A stretch of 64,000 bases of DNA, taken from positions 1 to 64,000 of the forward strand of contig DAHXNY010000003.1 in NCBI GenBank assembly GCA_027365175.1, written 5' to 3'. This DNA comes from Microcaldota archaeon (GTDB lineage Archaea > Micrarchaeota > Micrarchaeia > Micrarchaeales > CABMGC01). Made by a program: the position numbers and the translations under genes. Positions 48,557 to 57,051 of this stretch are shown piece by piece. The notes beneath the pieces are model-generated. The model did no database searches, had not been told where the DNA came from, and saw only the letters and a list, made by a program, of their open reading frames with translations. The stretch's first letter is position 1. Each line of letters starts with the position of its first letter.

Positions 48557-49518
48557 TGGCAAACATGGTTACAGCGTTGAACGGTGCTCTCAGCCACATA
48601 CTTGAGAATGACAAGAATGCAGTGGTGCTGGGAGAGGATGTCGGGAAGGATGGAGGTGTATTCAGGGTTACTGATGGACTCGCTAAAAAATTCGGGGATG
48701 ACAGAGTGATAGATACGCCTTTGGCAGAGTCTGGAATAATAGGCACTTCGATAGGAATGGCCATATCGGGAATGCGCCCTATTCCGGAGATACAGTTTGC
48801 AGGCTTCATGTTCCTCGGGTTCAGCCAGTTGGTCAACCATGCTGCAAGGTACAGGAGCAGGACAAGAGGCTCATTCAAGGTTCCGATGATAGTAAGGACT
48901 CCGGTAAGCGGAGGGGTGAGAACGCTGGAGCACCACTCTGAAAGCCCTGAAGCATATTATTCGCATATGGGAGGCTTGATAGTGGTAGAGCCTTCAGGAC
49001 CTTATGATGCAAAAGGGCTGATGATAAATGCCTCTAAGCTGGATGATCCCATAGTCTTCCTTGAGCCTACTAAGCTCTACAGACTCTTCAAGGAGGAGGT
49101 TCCTGATGAGCCTTATGAGGTGGAGATAGGAAAGGCAAATGTCCTGAGAGAAGGAAATGGGCTCAGCATAATAACCTATGGCACCATGGTGCCCGTAGTC
49201 AAGAGCGTTGTGGAGAAGAGGGGCGTGGACGCTGAGATAATAGACCTAAGGACGATAAACCCGCTTGATGAGAGGTGCATAATAGACAGTGTGAAGAAGA
49301 CAGGAAGGGCGCTCATAGTGCATGAAGCTTCACTGAGCTTCGGGGTTGGTGCAGAGGTATCCGCAAGGATAGCGGAGAAGGCAATATTCGACCTAAAGGC
49401 CCCGATAATAAGGGTGGCGTCGCACTCCCTGCCTTACCCGTTCCCGGGATATGAGAAGTATTACATACCAAATGAGCTTAAGGTATCAAAGGCTATAGAT
49501 AAGATAATGTCGGTGTAG
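48553..49518 (+). CDS. pdhB: Pyruvate dehydrogenase E1 component, beta subunit
   Basis: Protein of 321 aa that completes the E1 heterotetramer. VLGEDVGKDGGVFRVTDGL near residue 25, PIPEIQFAGF, VPMIVRTPVSGG, and EHHSESPEAYYSHMGGL are family blocks. The ATG overlaps the E1alpha stop (ATGA). Confidence 0.96.
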   Translation: MMANMVTALNGALSHILENDKNAVVLGEDVGKDGGVFRVTDGLAKKFGDDRVIDTPLAESGIIGTSIGMAISGMRPIPEIQFAGFMFLGFSQLVNHAARYRSRTRGSFKVPMIVRTPVSGGVRTLEHHSESPEAYYSHMGGLIVVEPSGPYDAKGLMINASKLDDPIVFLEPTKLYRLFKEEVPDEPYEVEIGKANVLREGNGLSIITYGTMVPVVKSVVEKRGVDAEIIDLRTINPLDERCIIDSVKKTGRALIVHEASLSFGVGAEVSARIAEKAIFDLKAPIIRVASHSLPYPFPGYEKYYIPNELKVSKAIDKIMSV

Positions 49519-49520
49519 AA

Positions 49521-50765
49521 GTGAAAGAGATAAAATTCGTTGATGTTGGAGAGGGCATAACCGAAGGCCATCTGCAGAAGTGGATGGTGAAGGACGGAGA
49601 CAGTGTGAAGGAGGATCAGGCGGTTGCGCAGGTAGAGACAGATAAAGCAATAGTCAACATACCTGCACCGATATCTGGGATCATAAAACTGGTTGCTAAG
49701 GAGAATACCGATGTAAAGGTAGGAGATACATTAGCTACCGTGGGAGATGGAACACAGGATACAGAACCGAAAAAGGCTGCGCCTGAAGCTGAAAAGAGCG
49801 TTCAGCATTCTCCTCCTGCAGCACAAACTGCTGCGCATGTTGCTGCTGCGCCTGATACAAAGGCAGTAGGTGAGACCAAGGAGATACTTACTACTCCTTA
49901 TGTGAGGAAGCTTGCTCGTGACCTTGGAATAGACCTGTCAACGGTCACAGGCACCGGCCCGCAGGGAAGGATTCTGGAGAATGATGTTAAGACGTTTGCA
50001 AACAACGGAGCCGTTCCGAAGAAGCTTGTCCCTAAGTTCTCTGAAGTGCTCGAAGAGAAGCATGGCGAAGAGATTGAAAGAGTGCCGATGTCACAGTTGA
50101 GGAAGACGATTGCAAAGAATATGGAGCTTTCATGGACGATTCCTAGAGCGGTGCATATGGATATTGCAGACGCAGGGCATCTTTTCGAGATAGTTAAAAG
50201 AGAGAAGGAGAACGCTGAAAAGGCAGGTTTCAAGCTGACCTTCCTCCCATTCATGATAAAGGCAGCGGTAGAGGCTCTTAAGGAGAATCCAAGATTCAAT
50301 TCAAGCTATGACCATGACAGGCAGGAGGTAATAGTAAAGAGGTATTACAATGTAGGGCTCGCTGCGGAGTCTCCTGATGGATTGAAGGTGGTTGTAATAA
50401 AGAATGCAGACAGGAAGAGCATATCTGAGATAGCTAAGGAGATAATGGTGCTTCACAAAAAGGTGCTTGATAATACCATATCATTGGAAGAGATGCATGA
50501 TGGCACCTTCACAATAACCAATATAGGAAGCCTTGGAGGAGGATATCTCTCCGTTCCGATGATAAATTACCCCGAGGTCGCAATACTCGGAGTGCACATG
50601 ATAAAGGAGGTGCCGGTAGTGCAGGACGGCAAGATAGTTATAGGAAGGCAGCTGCCTTTCTCTCTGGTCTTCGACCATAGGGTGGTAGACGGGGCTGAAG
50701 CTGTGAAGTTCGGAAATGCCTTTAAGAGATATATAGAGGATCCTGAATTCCTCGAGATGCTGTAA
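49521..50765 (+). CDS. pdhC: Dihydrolipoamide acyltransferase (E2)
   Basis: Protein of 414 aa, starting at GTG 49521. One lipoyl domain with the target Lys in VETDKAIVNIPAP near residue 43, an Ala/Pro linker, a peripheral-subunit-binding domain (TPYVRKLARDLGIDLSTVTG near 120-140), and a catalytic domain ending VFDHRVVDGAEAVKF with the HxxxDG catalytic His. The single lipoyl domain matches archaeal 2-oxoacid dehydrogenase E2. Function requires lipoate. Confidence 0.96.
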   Translation: MKEIKFVDVGEGITEGHLQKWMVKDGDSVKEDQAVAQVETDKAIVNIPAPISGIIKLVAKENTDVKVGDTLATVGDGTQDTEPKKAAPEAEKSVQHSPPAAQTAAHVAAAPDTKAVGETKEILTTPYVRKLARDLGIDLSTVTGTGPQGRILENDVKTFANNGAVPKKLVPKFSEVLEEKHGEEIERVPMSQLRKTIAKNMELSWTIPRAVHMDIADAGHLFEIVKREKENAEKAGFKLTFLPFMIKAAVEALKENPRFNSSYDHDRQEVIVKRYYNVGLAAESPDGLKVVVIKNADRKSISEIAKEIMVLHKKVLDNTISLEEMHDGTFTITNIGSLGGGYLSVPMINYPEVAILGVHMIKEVPVVQDGKIVIGRQLPFSLVFDHRVVDGAEAVKFGNAFKRYIEDPEFLEML

Positions 50766-50766
50766 T

Positions 50767-52131
50767 ATGGTAATGGGCTCTCTCCCTGAAGAGATTGACG
50801 TCGCAGTCATCGGAGGAGGAGTAGGAGGATACGTAGCAGCCATAAGAGCTGCAGAGCTTGGAAAAAGCGTAACCATAGTAGAGAGGGATAAACTTGGAGG
50901 CCACTGCCTCAACTACGCATGCATACCGTCAAAGACACTCATACATATATCCGATCTGTTGTATTCTGCAACTCATTCAGAGAACATGGGGATATCCGGA
51001 TCCCTGAATATAGATGCAAAGAAGATGCATGACTGGAGGATAGGAGTCTCTCAGAAGCTCGAGAAAGGAGTTGAGAGCCTGTGTGATTCAAACGGCATAG
51101 AGAGGGTTAAGGGAGAGGCCACCTTCCTCAACTCAAGCACATTGCAGCTTACAAACGGAACCTCCCTCGATTTCAAGAAAGCCATAATAGCAACCGGATC
51201 CGTGCCTTCGGAACTTAAGGGATTCGGCTTCAACGGCAGCAGCATTATCGACTACAAGCAGGCACTCTCCCTTGATTACATACCGAAGAGTATTGCGATA
51301 ATAGGAGCAGGATATGTCTCCGTGGAGATAGCCGGCATGTTTGCAAAGCTGGGTTCACAGGTTCATGTGATAGCCCGCTCAGGAATATTGTCCAAGTTTG
51401 ATCCTGATGCGACAGCATTGGTCGGTAGAAAGCTTGAGGCTCTTGGAGTGAAGATATATGCAGGAGCTGCTCCTGGACAGTATGATGGAAAAGGATTGAA
51501 GCTTTCTGACGGCACTTCGGTAGAAGCGGATATTGTAGTGGTTGCCATAGGGCTTGCCCCATACACAAAAGGGCTAGGGCTTGAAAATACAAAGGTCAAG
51601 ACGGATGATAGGGGCTTTGTTGTTGTTGACAGTTCATTGCAGACGACAGACAGCAATATACTTGCTGTAGGTGATGTCGTAGGGGAGCCTATGCTCGCAC
51701 ACAAGGCGATAAGGCAGGGGGTGGTGGCTGGAGAGAAGGCTTCGGGCCTTAACTCAGGCTTTGACAATATCGTCATACCTGCAGTCATATTCTCTGATCC
51801 TGAAGTTGCGCTGGCAGGAACTTTGAATGCGAAGAATGTGAAGAAGTTCCCTATGAGCGCTGTCGGAAGAGGGATTGCGCTTGACAGGAAGGAGGGCTTT
51901 GTGAAGATAGCATACGATGATGATAATATAGTAAAGGGAGTGGAGATAGTTGGCCAGGATGCGAACGCTATGATAGCCGAGGCAGCTCTCGCGATAGAGA
52001 TGGGAGCCACTCTGGAAGACATTGCAGATACGATACACCCGCACCCTACATTCTCTGAGGCGGTGCAGGAAGCTGCGGAAGCTGCCCTGGGCAGGCCTTT
52101 GCACTTCTATTATGGAAAGGGGACAAAATGA
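50767..52131 (+). CDS. lpdA: Dihydrolipoamide dehydrogenase (E3)
   Basis: FAD/NAD flavoprotein of 454 aa. GGGVGGYVAAIRAA is the FAD motif, GGHCLNYACIPSKTLIH has the redox disulfide Cys pair, GAGYVSVEIAGMFAKLG is the NAD motif, and IHPHPTFSEAV holds the catalytic His-Glu near residue 430. The start follows E2 by one base. Also usable by glycine cleavage, although no such genes are here. Confidence 0.96.
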   Translation: MVMGSLPEEIDVAVIGGGVGGYVAAIRAAELGKSVTIVERDKLGGHCLNYACIPSKTLIHISDLLYSATHSENMGISGSLNIDAKKMHDWRIGVSQKLEKGVESLCDSNGIERVKGEATFLNSSTLQLTNGTSLDFKKAIIATGSVPSELKGFGFNGSSIIDYKQALSLDYIPKSIAIIGAGYVSVEIAGMFAKLGSQVHVIARSGILSKFDPDATALVGRKLEALGVKIYAGAAPGQYDGKGLKLSDGTSVEADIVVVAIGLAPYTKGLGLENTKVKTDDRGFVVVDSSLQTTDSNILAVGDVVGEPMLAHKAIRQGVVAGEKASGLNSGFDNIVIPAVIFSDPEVALAGTLNAKNVKKFPMSAVGRGIALDRKEGFVKIAYDDDNIVKGVEIVGQDANAMIAEAALAIEMGATLEDIADTIHPHPTFSEAVQEAAEAALGRPLHFYYGKGTK

Positions 52132-52907
52132 AGATAACGATAATCTGCAAGAAGTATTACAAGGAGATACAGGAGCTGGAGAAGGCTTTTGAGATGACAA
52201 GGAGCGGGGACATATGCATAGCCATAGGAGGCGACGGCACCTTCGTAAAGGCTGCCAGGGAATTTGACGGCCCGATACTTGCAATAAGAGGAAATGAGAG
52301 CAACAGCGCAGGATATTATTCGGATATAAGCATAAAGGACATTTCGCTGGTTGTGAAGAAGCTGAAGAAGAGGCAGTACACGATAGAGAATCTCGGGAAC
52401 AAGATAGAGCTGTCTTTCAAGGGCAAGAAGTACTATGCTGTTAATGAGGTGCTGCTGCACAATTGGCGCGAAGAGGTATACTTCAGCGTTTACTACAAGG
52501 ATGACCATAAGGAGAAGGCGATATACCCTTACGTAATGGCAGGGGACGGAATGCTGGTAACGAGTGAGGTAGGCTCTACCGCATACAACAGGTCAGCAGG
52601 AGGGCCGGTCATACTCTCGCCCAAGCTCCTCTGTGCCACCTTCCTGAATGTCGACGGGCCTTACACCAATTCGATAATAGTAAGCCCTGACAAGAAGATA
52701 GGTGCGCGGATAGAGAAATACAGGGGAGTGCTGCGCTATGACGGAATAGATGCAGGCAGCATAAAGAAGGGCGAGAGCTTTGAGGTGTCCTTATCTAAAA
52801 AGGAATTACGGGTAGTAAGACTTGATGGAGTAAGGGAGGATATAGCTGTGAAGCTTGCACGTATAATAAAGGGCAAGATGAGGAAGCCCGAAGGCATAGA
52901 GTACTGA
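52128..52907 (+). CDS. nadK: NAD kinase
   Basis: Protein of 259 aa that makes NADP+. IAIGGDGTFVKAAREF near residue 30 is the GGDGT motif, AVNEVLLHN the NE motif, and VGSTAYNRSAGGPV the third. Its ATG overlaps the E3 stop by four bases, so NADP production is translated with the NAD-reducing complex. Confidence 0.95.
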   Translation: MKITIICKKYYKEIQELEKAFEMTRSGDICIAIGGDGTFVKAAREFDGPILAIRGNESNSAGYYSDISIKDISLVVKKLKKRQYTIENLGNKIELSFKGKKYYAVNEVLLHNWREEVYFSVYYKDDHKEKAIYPYVMAGDGMLVTSEVGSTAYNRSAGGPVILSPKLLCATFLNVDGPYTNSIIVSPDKKIGARIEKYRGVLRYDGIDAGSIKKGESFEVSLSKKELRVVRLDGVREDIAVKLARIIKGKMRKPEGIEY

Positions 52908-52913
52908 TACCTG

Positions 52914-53795
52914 TCACTGCTTTTTCTGGAAGAACGCGTGCTCCAGCGCCCTGAAGGTCAGCTTTGCGGCAAGGAAGTTCGGCGCTATCATCCCAGGTAT
53001 GGGCGCAAGCTCGCATACGTCCATGCCAAGAAGGTTCTTCTCTGCAAGAATGCCCTTTAGCACCATGTCTATCTGTGCAAAACGCATCCCGTTAGGTTCA
53101 GGAGTGCCGACGCTCGGCATCTCACCGCTGTCCAGCACATCCAAGTCTATGGTTATGTAGACATTTTGCTTTGTGCGCTTCTTTATTATCTGCGCAATCT
53201 CATTTGCAGGCAGGCTCTGCATGTCCCTCATGTAAAGTATGTCATCCGAGTACTTCTTTGCGCTCTCTATGTCAATGCTCCTGACTCCGGCGCTGTAGCA
53301 GCTTTCGCAGACATCCCTCGCGCGTGCCATTATGCACGCGTGGGAGTACCTGCTGCCCATATACTCGTCTCTGTAATCGGAATGGGCATCGAAGTGGATT
53401 ACGCTGAACTCCTTATTGCGCTTTGCAACAGCTCTTATGGAGCCTACTGCTATCGAATGTTCTCCGCCTATGAGAAGGGGCATCTTCTTCGCATCAAGTA
53501 TGAGATCGGCCTCTCTTTCTATCCAGTTTATCGTCTCTTCGGGAGAGCCTACGCTCGGCTGCATCTCATCTGTCGTATATATGCCTATCTCAGTTATCTC
53601 CTTCTTGTATTCCTCATCGTAGAGCTCCAGGTTCCTGCTCGCATCTATTATGGCATGCGGACCGTCCCTTGCGCCTGATTTGTATGATGTAGTAGAATCA
53701 TATGGCACCGGAAGTACTACGACCTTTGCGCTTCCGTAATCCTGGTCCTCTATCCCGAACAGGTTATACGGAGGAAGTTGATGCAGCAGTTTCAT
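52914..53795 (-). CDS. speB: Agmatinase (ureohydrolase)
   Basis: Protein of 293 aa that hydrolyses agmatine to putrescine and urea. GGEHSIAVG, FDAHSDYRDEYMGSRYSHA and ITIDLDVLDSGEMPSVGTPEP contain the Mn-binding His and Asp residues. It would follow arginine decarboxylation by the SpeD-like enzyme at 26 kb. It ends six bases past the convergent nadK stop. Confidence 0.93.
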   Translation of the reverse strand: MKLLHQLPPYNLFGIEDQDYGSAKVVVLPVPYDSTTSYKSGARDGPHAIIDASRNLELYDEEYKKEITEIGIYTTDEMQPSVGSPEETINWIEREADLILDAKKMPLLIGGEHSIAVGSIRAVAKRNKEFSVIHFDAHSDYRDEYMGSRYSHACIMARARDVCESCYSAGVRSIDIESAKKYSDDILYMRDMQSLPANEIAQIIKKRTKQNVYITIDLDVLDSGEMPSVGTPEPNGMRFAQIDMVLKGILAEKNLLGMDVCELAPIPGMIAPNFLAAKLTFRALEHAFFQKKQ

Positions 53796-53812
53796 TTTAT
53801 CACATTATTTTA

Positions 53813-54223
53813 TTATAACTCCTTTGTGCTTCTGTCTATCTGTTTATTCTCGTACTTGAAGAGAGCTTCCTTTATCGCTTTTAATGATAACGTGGCACAG
53901 TGCATTCTTACAGGCCCGGGATCGAGGTTTATTATCTCTATGAGGCTCTTTTTGCCCATGGACTCTATCTCCTGCACGCTCTTGCCCTTCAGCTTTTCCA
54001 TGAGTATGTTTGCTGAGCCCATCGAGATGACGCAGCCATCCCCATCATAGGAGACATCCTTGACTATGCCGTTTTCTATCTTAAGGAAGACGGTTATCCT
54101 GTCACCGCATGAGACATTCTCCTCGTGCATCTCTGCATTTGGTTTTTCCATCTTATGCTTATGTTCCTGTGTCTCATAGCTCGAGAGTAGTTCCTCGGCA
54201 TACATGTCTAGATCCATATTCAC
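53813..54223 (-). CDS. Fe-S scaffold/sulfur-acceptor protein, IscU/SufU-like
   Basis: Protein of 136 aa. Three Cys as in IscU/SufU: ENVSCGDRITVF, DGDGCVISMGSANIL and RMHCATLSLKAI. The GDGC(x)S and CATL blocks are typical of SufU-like proteins. It could accept sulfur from the SufS at 12 kb. Situated next to speB on the same strand. Confidence 0.9.
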   Translation of the reverse strand: MNMDLDMYAEELLSSYETQEHKHKMEKPNAEMHEENVSCGDRITVFLKIENGIVKDVSYDGDGCVISMGSANILMEKLKGKSVQEIESMGKKSLIEIINLDPGPVRMHCATLSLKAIKEALFKYENKQIDRSTKEL

Positions 54224-54278
54224 ACTTATAGAATAAGCTGTATATAAATGTTAGACTTTAAGAATAATAAACGTTGGC

Positions 54279-54653
54279 ATGGAAGGCAAATTTGTGATAG
54301 TAGACACAAGCTCCATAATATTCGGGCTGTCCAAAAAGCATGATGTCTTCAGCGCGCTTGAAGACAGGTTTCCCAGGCATTCCCTGCTCATATCGCAGGG
54401 CATATTGAATGAGATAAAGGGCATTGCAAGCGGGAATGGAAGATACTCCAAGTATGCAAAGGTTGCGCTTGGAATTGTAAAAAAGAACGGGCATATAGAG
54501 ATTACAGGCAGCAGAAAGTATCCTGATGACTGGATGCTCGACAATGCCTCTGAAGGGGCAGTAATATGCACAAATGATTCCGCTCTTAAGGTGAAACTGA
54601 GGAAAGAAGGCGCCACAGTAGTCAGCATTTCCATAAACGGAGTGCTGAGATGA
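54279..54653 (+). CDS. PIN domain protein
   Basis: Protein of 124 aa. VIVDTSSIIFGL carries the first Asp, EIKGIASG the second acidic site, and CTNDSALKVKLRKEGATVV the last Asp pair of a PIN nuclease fold, closest to the VapC/Fcf1-like archaeal family. No antitoxin is adjacent, so a housekeeping RNA-processing role is more likely than toxin. Confidence 0.85.
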   Translation: MEGKFVIVDTSSIIFGLSKKHDVFSALEDRFPRHSLLISQGILNEIKGIASGNGRYSKYAKVALGIVKKNGHIEITGSRKYPDDWMLDNASEGAVICTNDSALKVKLRKEGATVVSISINGVLR

Positions 54654-54672
54654 CAGTTTAGCGCCTTTCAAT

Positions 54673-54861
54673 GTGTTCTCATTGGGATCTCAGGTTTCCG
54701 TCCTTGGCTGCACATGCAGCCTGCCCAGAGTTTCCTTCTTCTACGCAGGCACCTTGGGGTTAGGCATAGGCGCAGGATTATACCCGTTTCGTCTACGGTT
54801 GCAATGGGTTTATATTTTTATTTGTTGCTATCTTTACAGTAATTTTTCTGCTTATCCGTGA
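54673..54861 (+). CDS. Possible small membrane protein, 62 aa
   Basis: Open frame from GTG. Hydrophobic residues FYAGTLGLGIGAGLYPF and WVYIFICCYLYSNFS could span the membrane. The frame overlaps the TATA-rich promoter of rpoE1, has no clear ribosome site, and may be chance. Confidence 0.2.
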   Translation: MFSLGSQVSVLGCTCSLPRVSFFYAGTLGLGIGAGLYPFRLRLQWVYIFICCYLYSNFSAYP

Positions 54862-54886
54862 TTAAGACGATTAAACGAGTGATATA

Positions 54887-55483
54887 GTGTATTATATAGA
54901 CACAATAAAGGATTCAGTGAGCGTATCACCAATATACTTCGGGGAGAATATAGACGAAGGAGTTGAGAAGATACTCAGGACCAAGTATGAGCGAACGCTT
55001 GACAAGGATCTGGGGATAATACTCGCTGTCTTCAATGTAAGGGACATAAGCGACGGCCGCATAATACCGGGAGATCCTTCTACACACCACGACGTCACAT
55101 TTGATATACTGGCATTCAAGCTTGAGGTAGAGGAGGTAGTGGTTGGAGAGGTCTCTGAGCTTGCAGACTTTGGATGCTTTGTAAGGATAGGGCCTATAGA
55201 TGGCCTTGTGCACATGTCGCAGATAACCAGCGACTTCATAAGCTATGACAGGAAGGCAAGCGTCTTTGTTTCTAGGAACACAGGAAAGAGCCTGAAGAAG
55301 GGAGACGTGGTGTTCGGCAAGGTCTCATCAATAAGCCTGAAGAACAGCATAGGAGATGCGAAGATAGCGCTCACGATGCGCCCTGACGGACTTGGGAAGT
55401 ATGAATGGATAAAGGAGCCTAAGAAAGAGCACAAGCCTATGGGAGGCAGGCCAAGAGGCGGCAGGAGGCCCCCTAGGAAGTGA
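54887..55483 (+). CDS. rpoE1: RNA polymerase subunit E' (Rpo7/RpoE1)
   Basis: Protein of 198 aa, starting at GTG 54887. N-terminal Rpb7 tip domain (SVSPIYFGENIDEGVEKIL), then an S1 RNA-binding domain at about residues 85-170 (GEVSELADFGCFVRIGPIDG). A basic Gly-Arg-Pro tail (GGRPRGGRRPPRK) is added. Forms the polymerase stalk with Rpo4. It is followed by rpoE2. Confidence 0.95.
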   Translation: MYYIDTIKDSVSVSPIYFGENIDEGVEKILRTKYERTLDKDLGIILAVFNVRDISDGRIIPGDPSTHHDVTFDILAFKLEVEEVVVGEVSELADFGCFVRIGPIDGLVHMSQITSDFISYDRKASVFVSRNTGKSLKKGDVVFGKVSSISLKNSIGDAKIALTMRPDGLGKYEWIKEPKKEHKPMGGRPRGGRRPPRK

Positions 55484-55498
55484 TTATAAGGGATATTT

Positions 55499-55687
55499 AT
55501 GGAACTAGCATGCAGAAAGTGCAATCTGATAATATCGCAGGGCAATACCTGCCCGGTATGCAATGCGGCAGAACTTACCTCGAAATGGAGCGGCTACATA
55601 GCTATGCTTAATGTAGAGAAATCGGATGTGGCTAAGAGGATGGAGATAAAGGTAAACGGCTCTTATGCCATAAGCATAAACGGCTGA
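55499..55687 (+). CDS. rpoE2: Spt4-like elongation factor (RpoE2)
   Basis: Protein of 62 aa. CRKCNLI and CPVCNAAEL form the zinc ribbon, followed by WSGYIAMLNVEKSDVAKRM. The partner is NusG/Spt5. The gap from rpoE1 is 15 bp, as is usual in archaea. Confidence 0.95.
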   Translation: MELACRKCNLIISQGNTCPVCNAAELTSKWSGYIAMLNVEKSDVAKRMEIKVNGSYAISING

Positions 55688-56377
55688 TCATTCCTCCTTC
55701 TTTTCCTCCCTTGCGTATCTCTCTTCTACCGATATGTTCTTCACATCGTCCATGAACCTGAACATGGCGCTAACCATGGCCGACTTGTTTATGAAGTAGT
55801 CTGCATCCTTGTTTACCTTATCGCCGAATACTACCTTTACTGCTGCCCTCTCGCCCTGTGCCTCATCAGGCTTCAGCGCGTACATCTCTGCTATCGCATC
55901 TATTTTCTCCTTCTCAGAATCCAGCTTCTTCACTACAGTAATATCGTATACGAGCCTCTCTCCGGCAAGAGGATGGTTCGCATCGACTACCACTCTCGCT
56001 GAATTGACGCTCTTCACAGTTACTGCTGTGCCATCTATGTTCACGCGCATGCCAGGAACAGGCTCTATGTCCCTCTCCCTGAAATCAGACAGCTTCATGA
56101 CCCTGACCAGATCCTCGCTCCTCTCTCCGAATGCGTCCTTGGGTTCTATCTCCACAGTCTTCTGCTGGCTTATGGCCATACCCTTTACCGCATCCTCTAC
56201 GCCCTTGATTGCGTTGTTCTTGCCTATCACTATCAGCTGCGGGCTGTACCTGCCCTCTTCCTCGAATACGCCTTCTTCCTTTGCTCTCTTCTCCATCGTA
56301 GTATAGACTATGCTCTTGTCAGATGCCCTGCGTGCAGTATAGTCTATAGTTACAAAATCTCCGTTTGTAAACGGCAT
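55688..56377 (-). CDS. FKBP-type peptidyl-prolyl isomerase (SlyD-like, with C-terminal extension)
   Basis: Protein of 229 aa. N-terminal FKBP domain (GDFVTIDYTARRA, then LIVIGKNNAIKGVEDAVKGM and EIEPKDAFGER) with an IF insert around residues 100-140 (VVVDANHPLAGERLVYDITV), giving the SlyD-like two-domain form. The C-terminal 80 residues are helical and charged. It acts as a folding helper and chaperone in the cytoplasm. Confidence 0.93.
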   Translation of the reverse strand: MPFTNGDFVTIDYTARRASDKSIVYTTMEKRAKEEGVFEEEGRYSPQLIVIGKNNAIKGVEDAVKGMAISQQKTVEIEPKDAFGERSEDLVRVMKLSDFRERDIEPVPGMRVNIDGTAVTVKSVNSARVVVDANHPLAGERLVYDITVVKKLDSEKEKIDAIAEMYALKPDEAQGERAAVKVVFGDKVNKDADYFINKSAMVSAMFRFMDDVKNISVEERYAREEKKEE

Positions 56378-56441
56378 AAAATCACACTACTATTATATGG
56401 CTCATATTTAAAAGGTATTGGCATAATATGCAATAGATTAC

Positions 56442-57047
56442 ATGGACAGGAAAAAGATGATTGAATTCATAGGGGCGCTCTTTGTAGCGGCCATATTCTT
56501 GACATCGTATGCCGCCTTCTCCAGCAACAACAGCGCTGCGAATACGGCAAGCACCTCCAGCACGGTTGCCACCTACTATGCAGTGGGCAATACAAACGCA
56601 GCCATAACCGGATACAATAATACGCTTTTTGTGAACGTAAGCTGCAAGGGAGCTCTCCAGAACCAGACTTTTAATAAGATAAATGCGATAGCCACGCAGC
56701 TTGAGAATAACGGCTCTGTGCTTACTTACTCCTCTTCGGGGAGCGGCTTCCAGATAGGTCCGCAGAATATGAATTCAAAGAGCATATACGACTATATGTA
56801 CACGAAGCTCGGCTCCAACAGCACAAACTGCACGGTATTCAGCACGACTGCCACTGTGGAGCTTCCCGGCCTTATACAGATGAGTGTGCAGGGCCAGAGC
56901 ATAGCTGTCAAGGTGCCTTACAGCGTTGCTGTACAGCAGATCAGCCTGGAGCTGAACCAGTCTATGCCTTCTACGCTTCCGCTGAGGGTCGCTGTCCTCA
57001 TAACTGCGAATGGAACCATGTACGGCAATCCTTCGATCAGCAGGTAG
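56442..57047 (+). CDS. Membrane-anchored secreted protein, 201 aa
   Basis: Residues 1-28 form an N-terminal signal-anchor (MDRKKMIEFIGALFVAAIFL) and the rest is Ser/Thr/Asn-rich with several NxS/T sequons. Two Cys may form a disulfide. No domain recognised. Ends five bases before the GluRS start. Confidence 0.7.
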   Translation: MDRKKMIEFIGALFVAAIFLTSYAAFSSNNSAANTASTSSTVATYYAVGNTNAAITGYNNTLFVNVSCKGALQNQTFNKINAIATQLENNGSVLTYSSSGSGFQIGPQNMNSKSIYDYMYTKLGSNSTNCTVFSTTATVELPGLIQMSVQGQSIAVKVPYSVAVQQISLELNQSMPSTLPLRVAVLITANGTMYGNPSISR

Positions 57048-57051
57048 TAAG

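Noticed and set aside
54279-54653. PIN protein as VapC toxin of a toxin-antitoxin pair
   Set aside because: No small antitoxin frame with a DNA-binding domain lies directly upstream or downstream; the gene stands alone beside Fe-S and polymerase genes.
54673-54861. Firm membrane-protein gene upstream of rpoE1
   Set aside because: Kept only at low confidence: it overlaps the promoter, starts at GTG with no ribosome site and has no family match.
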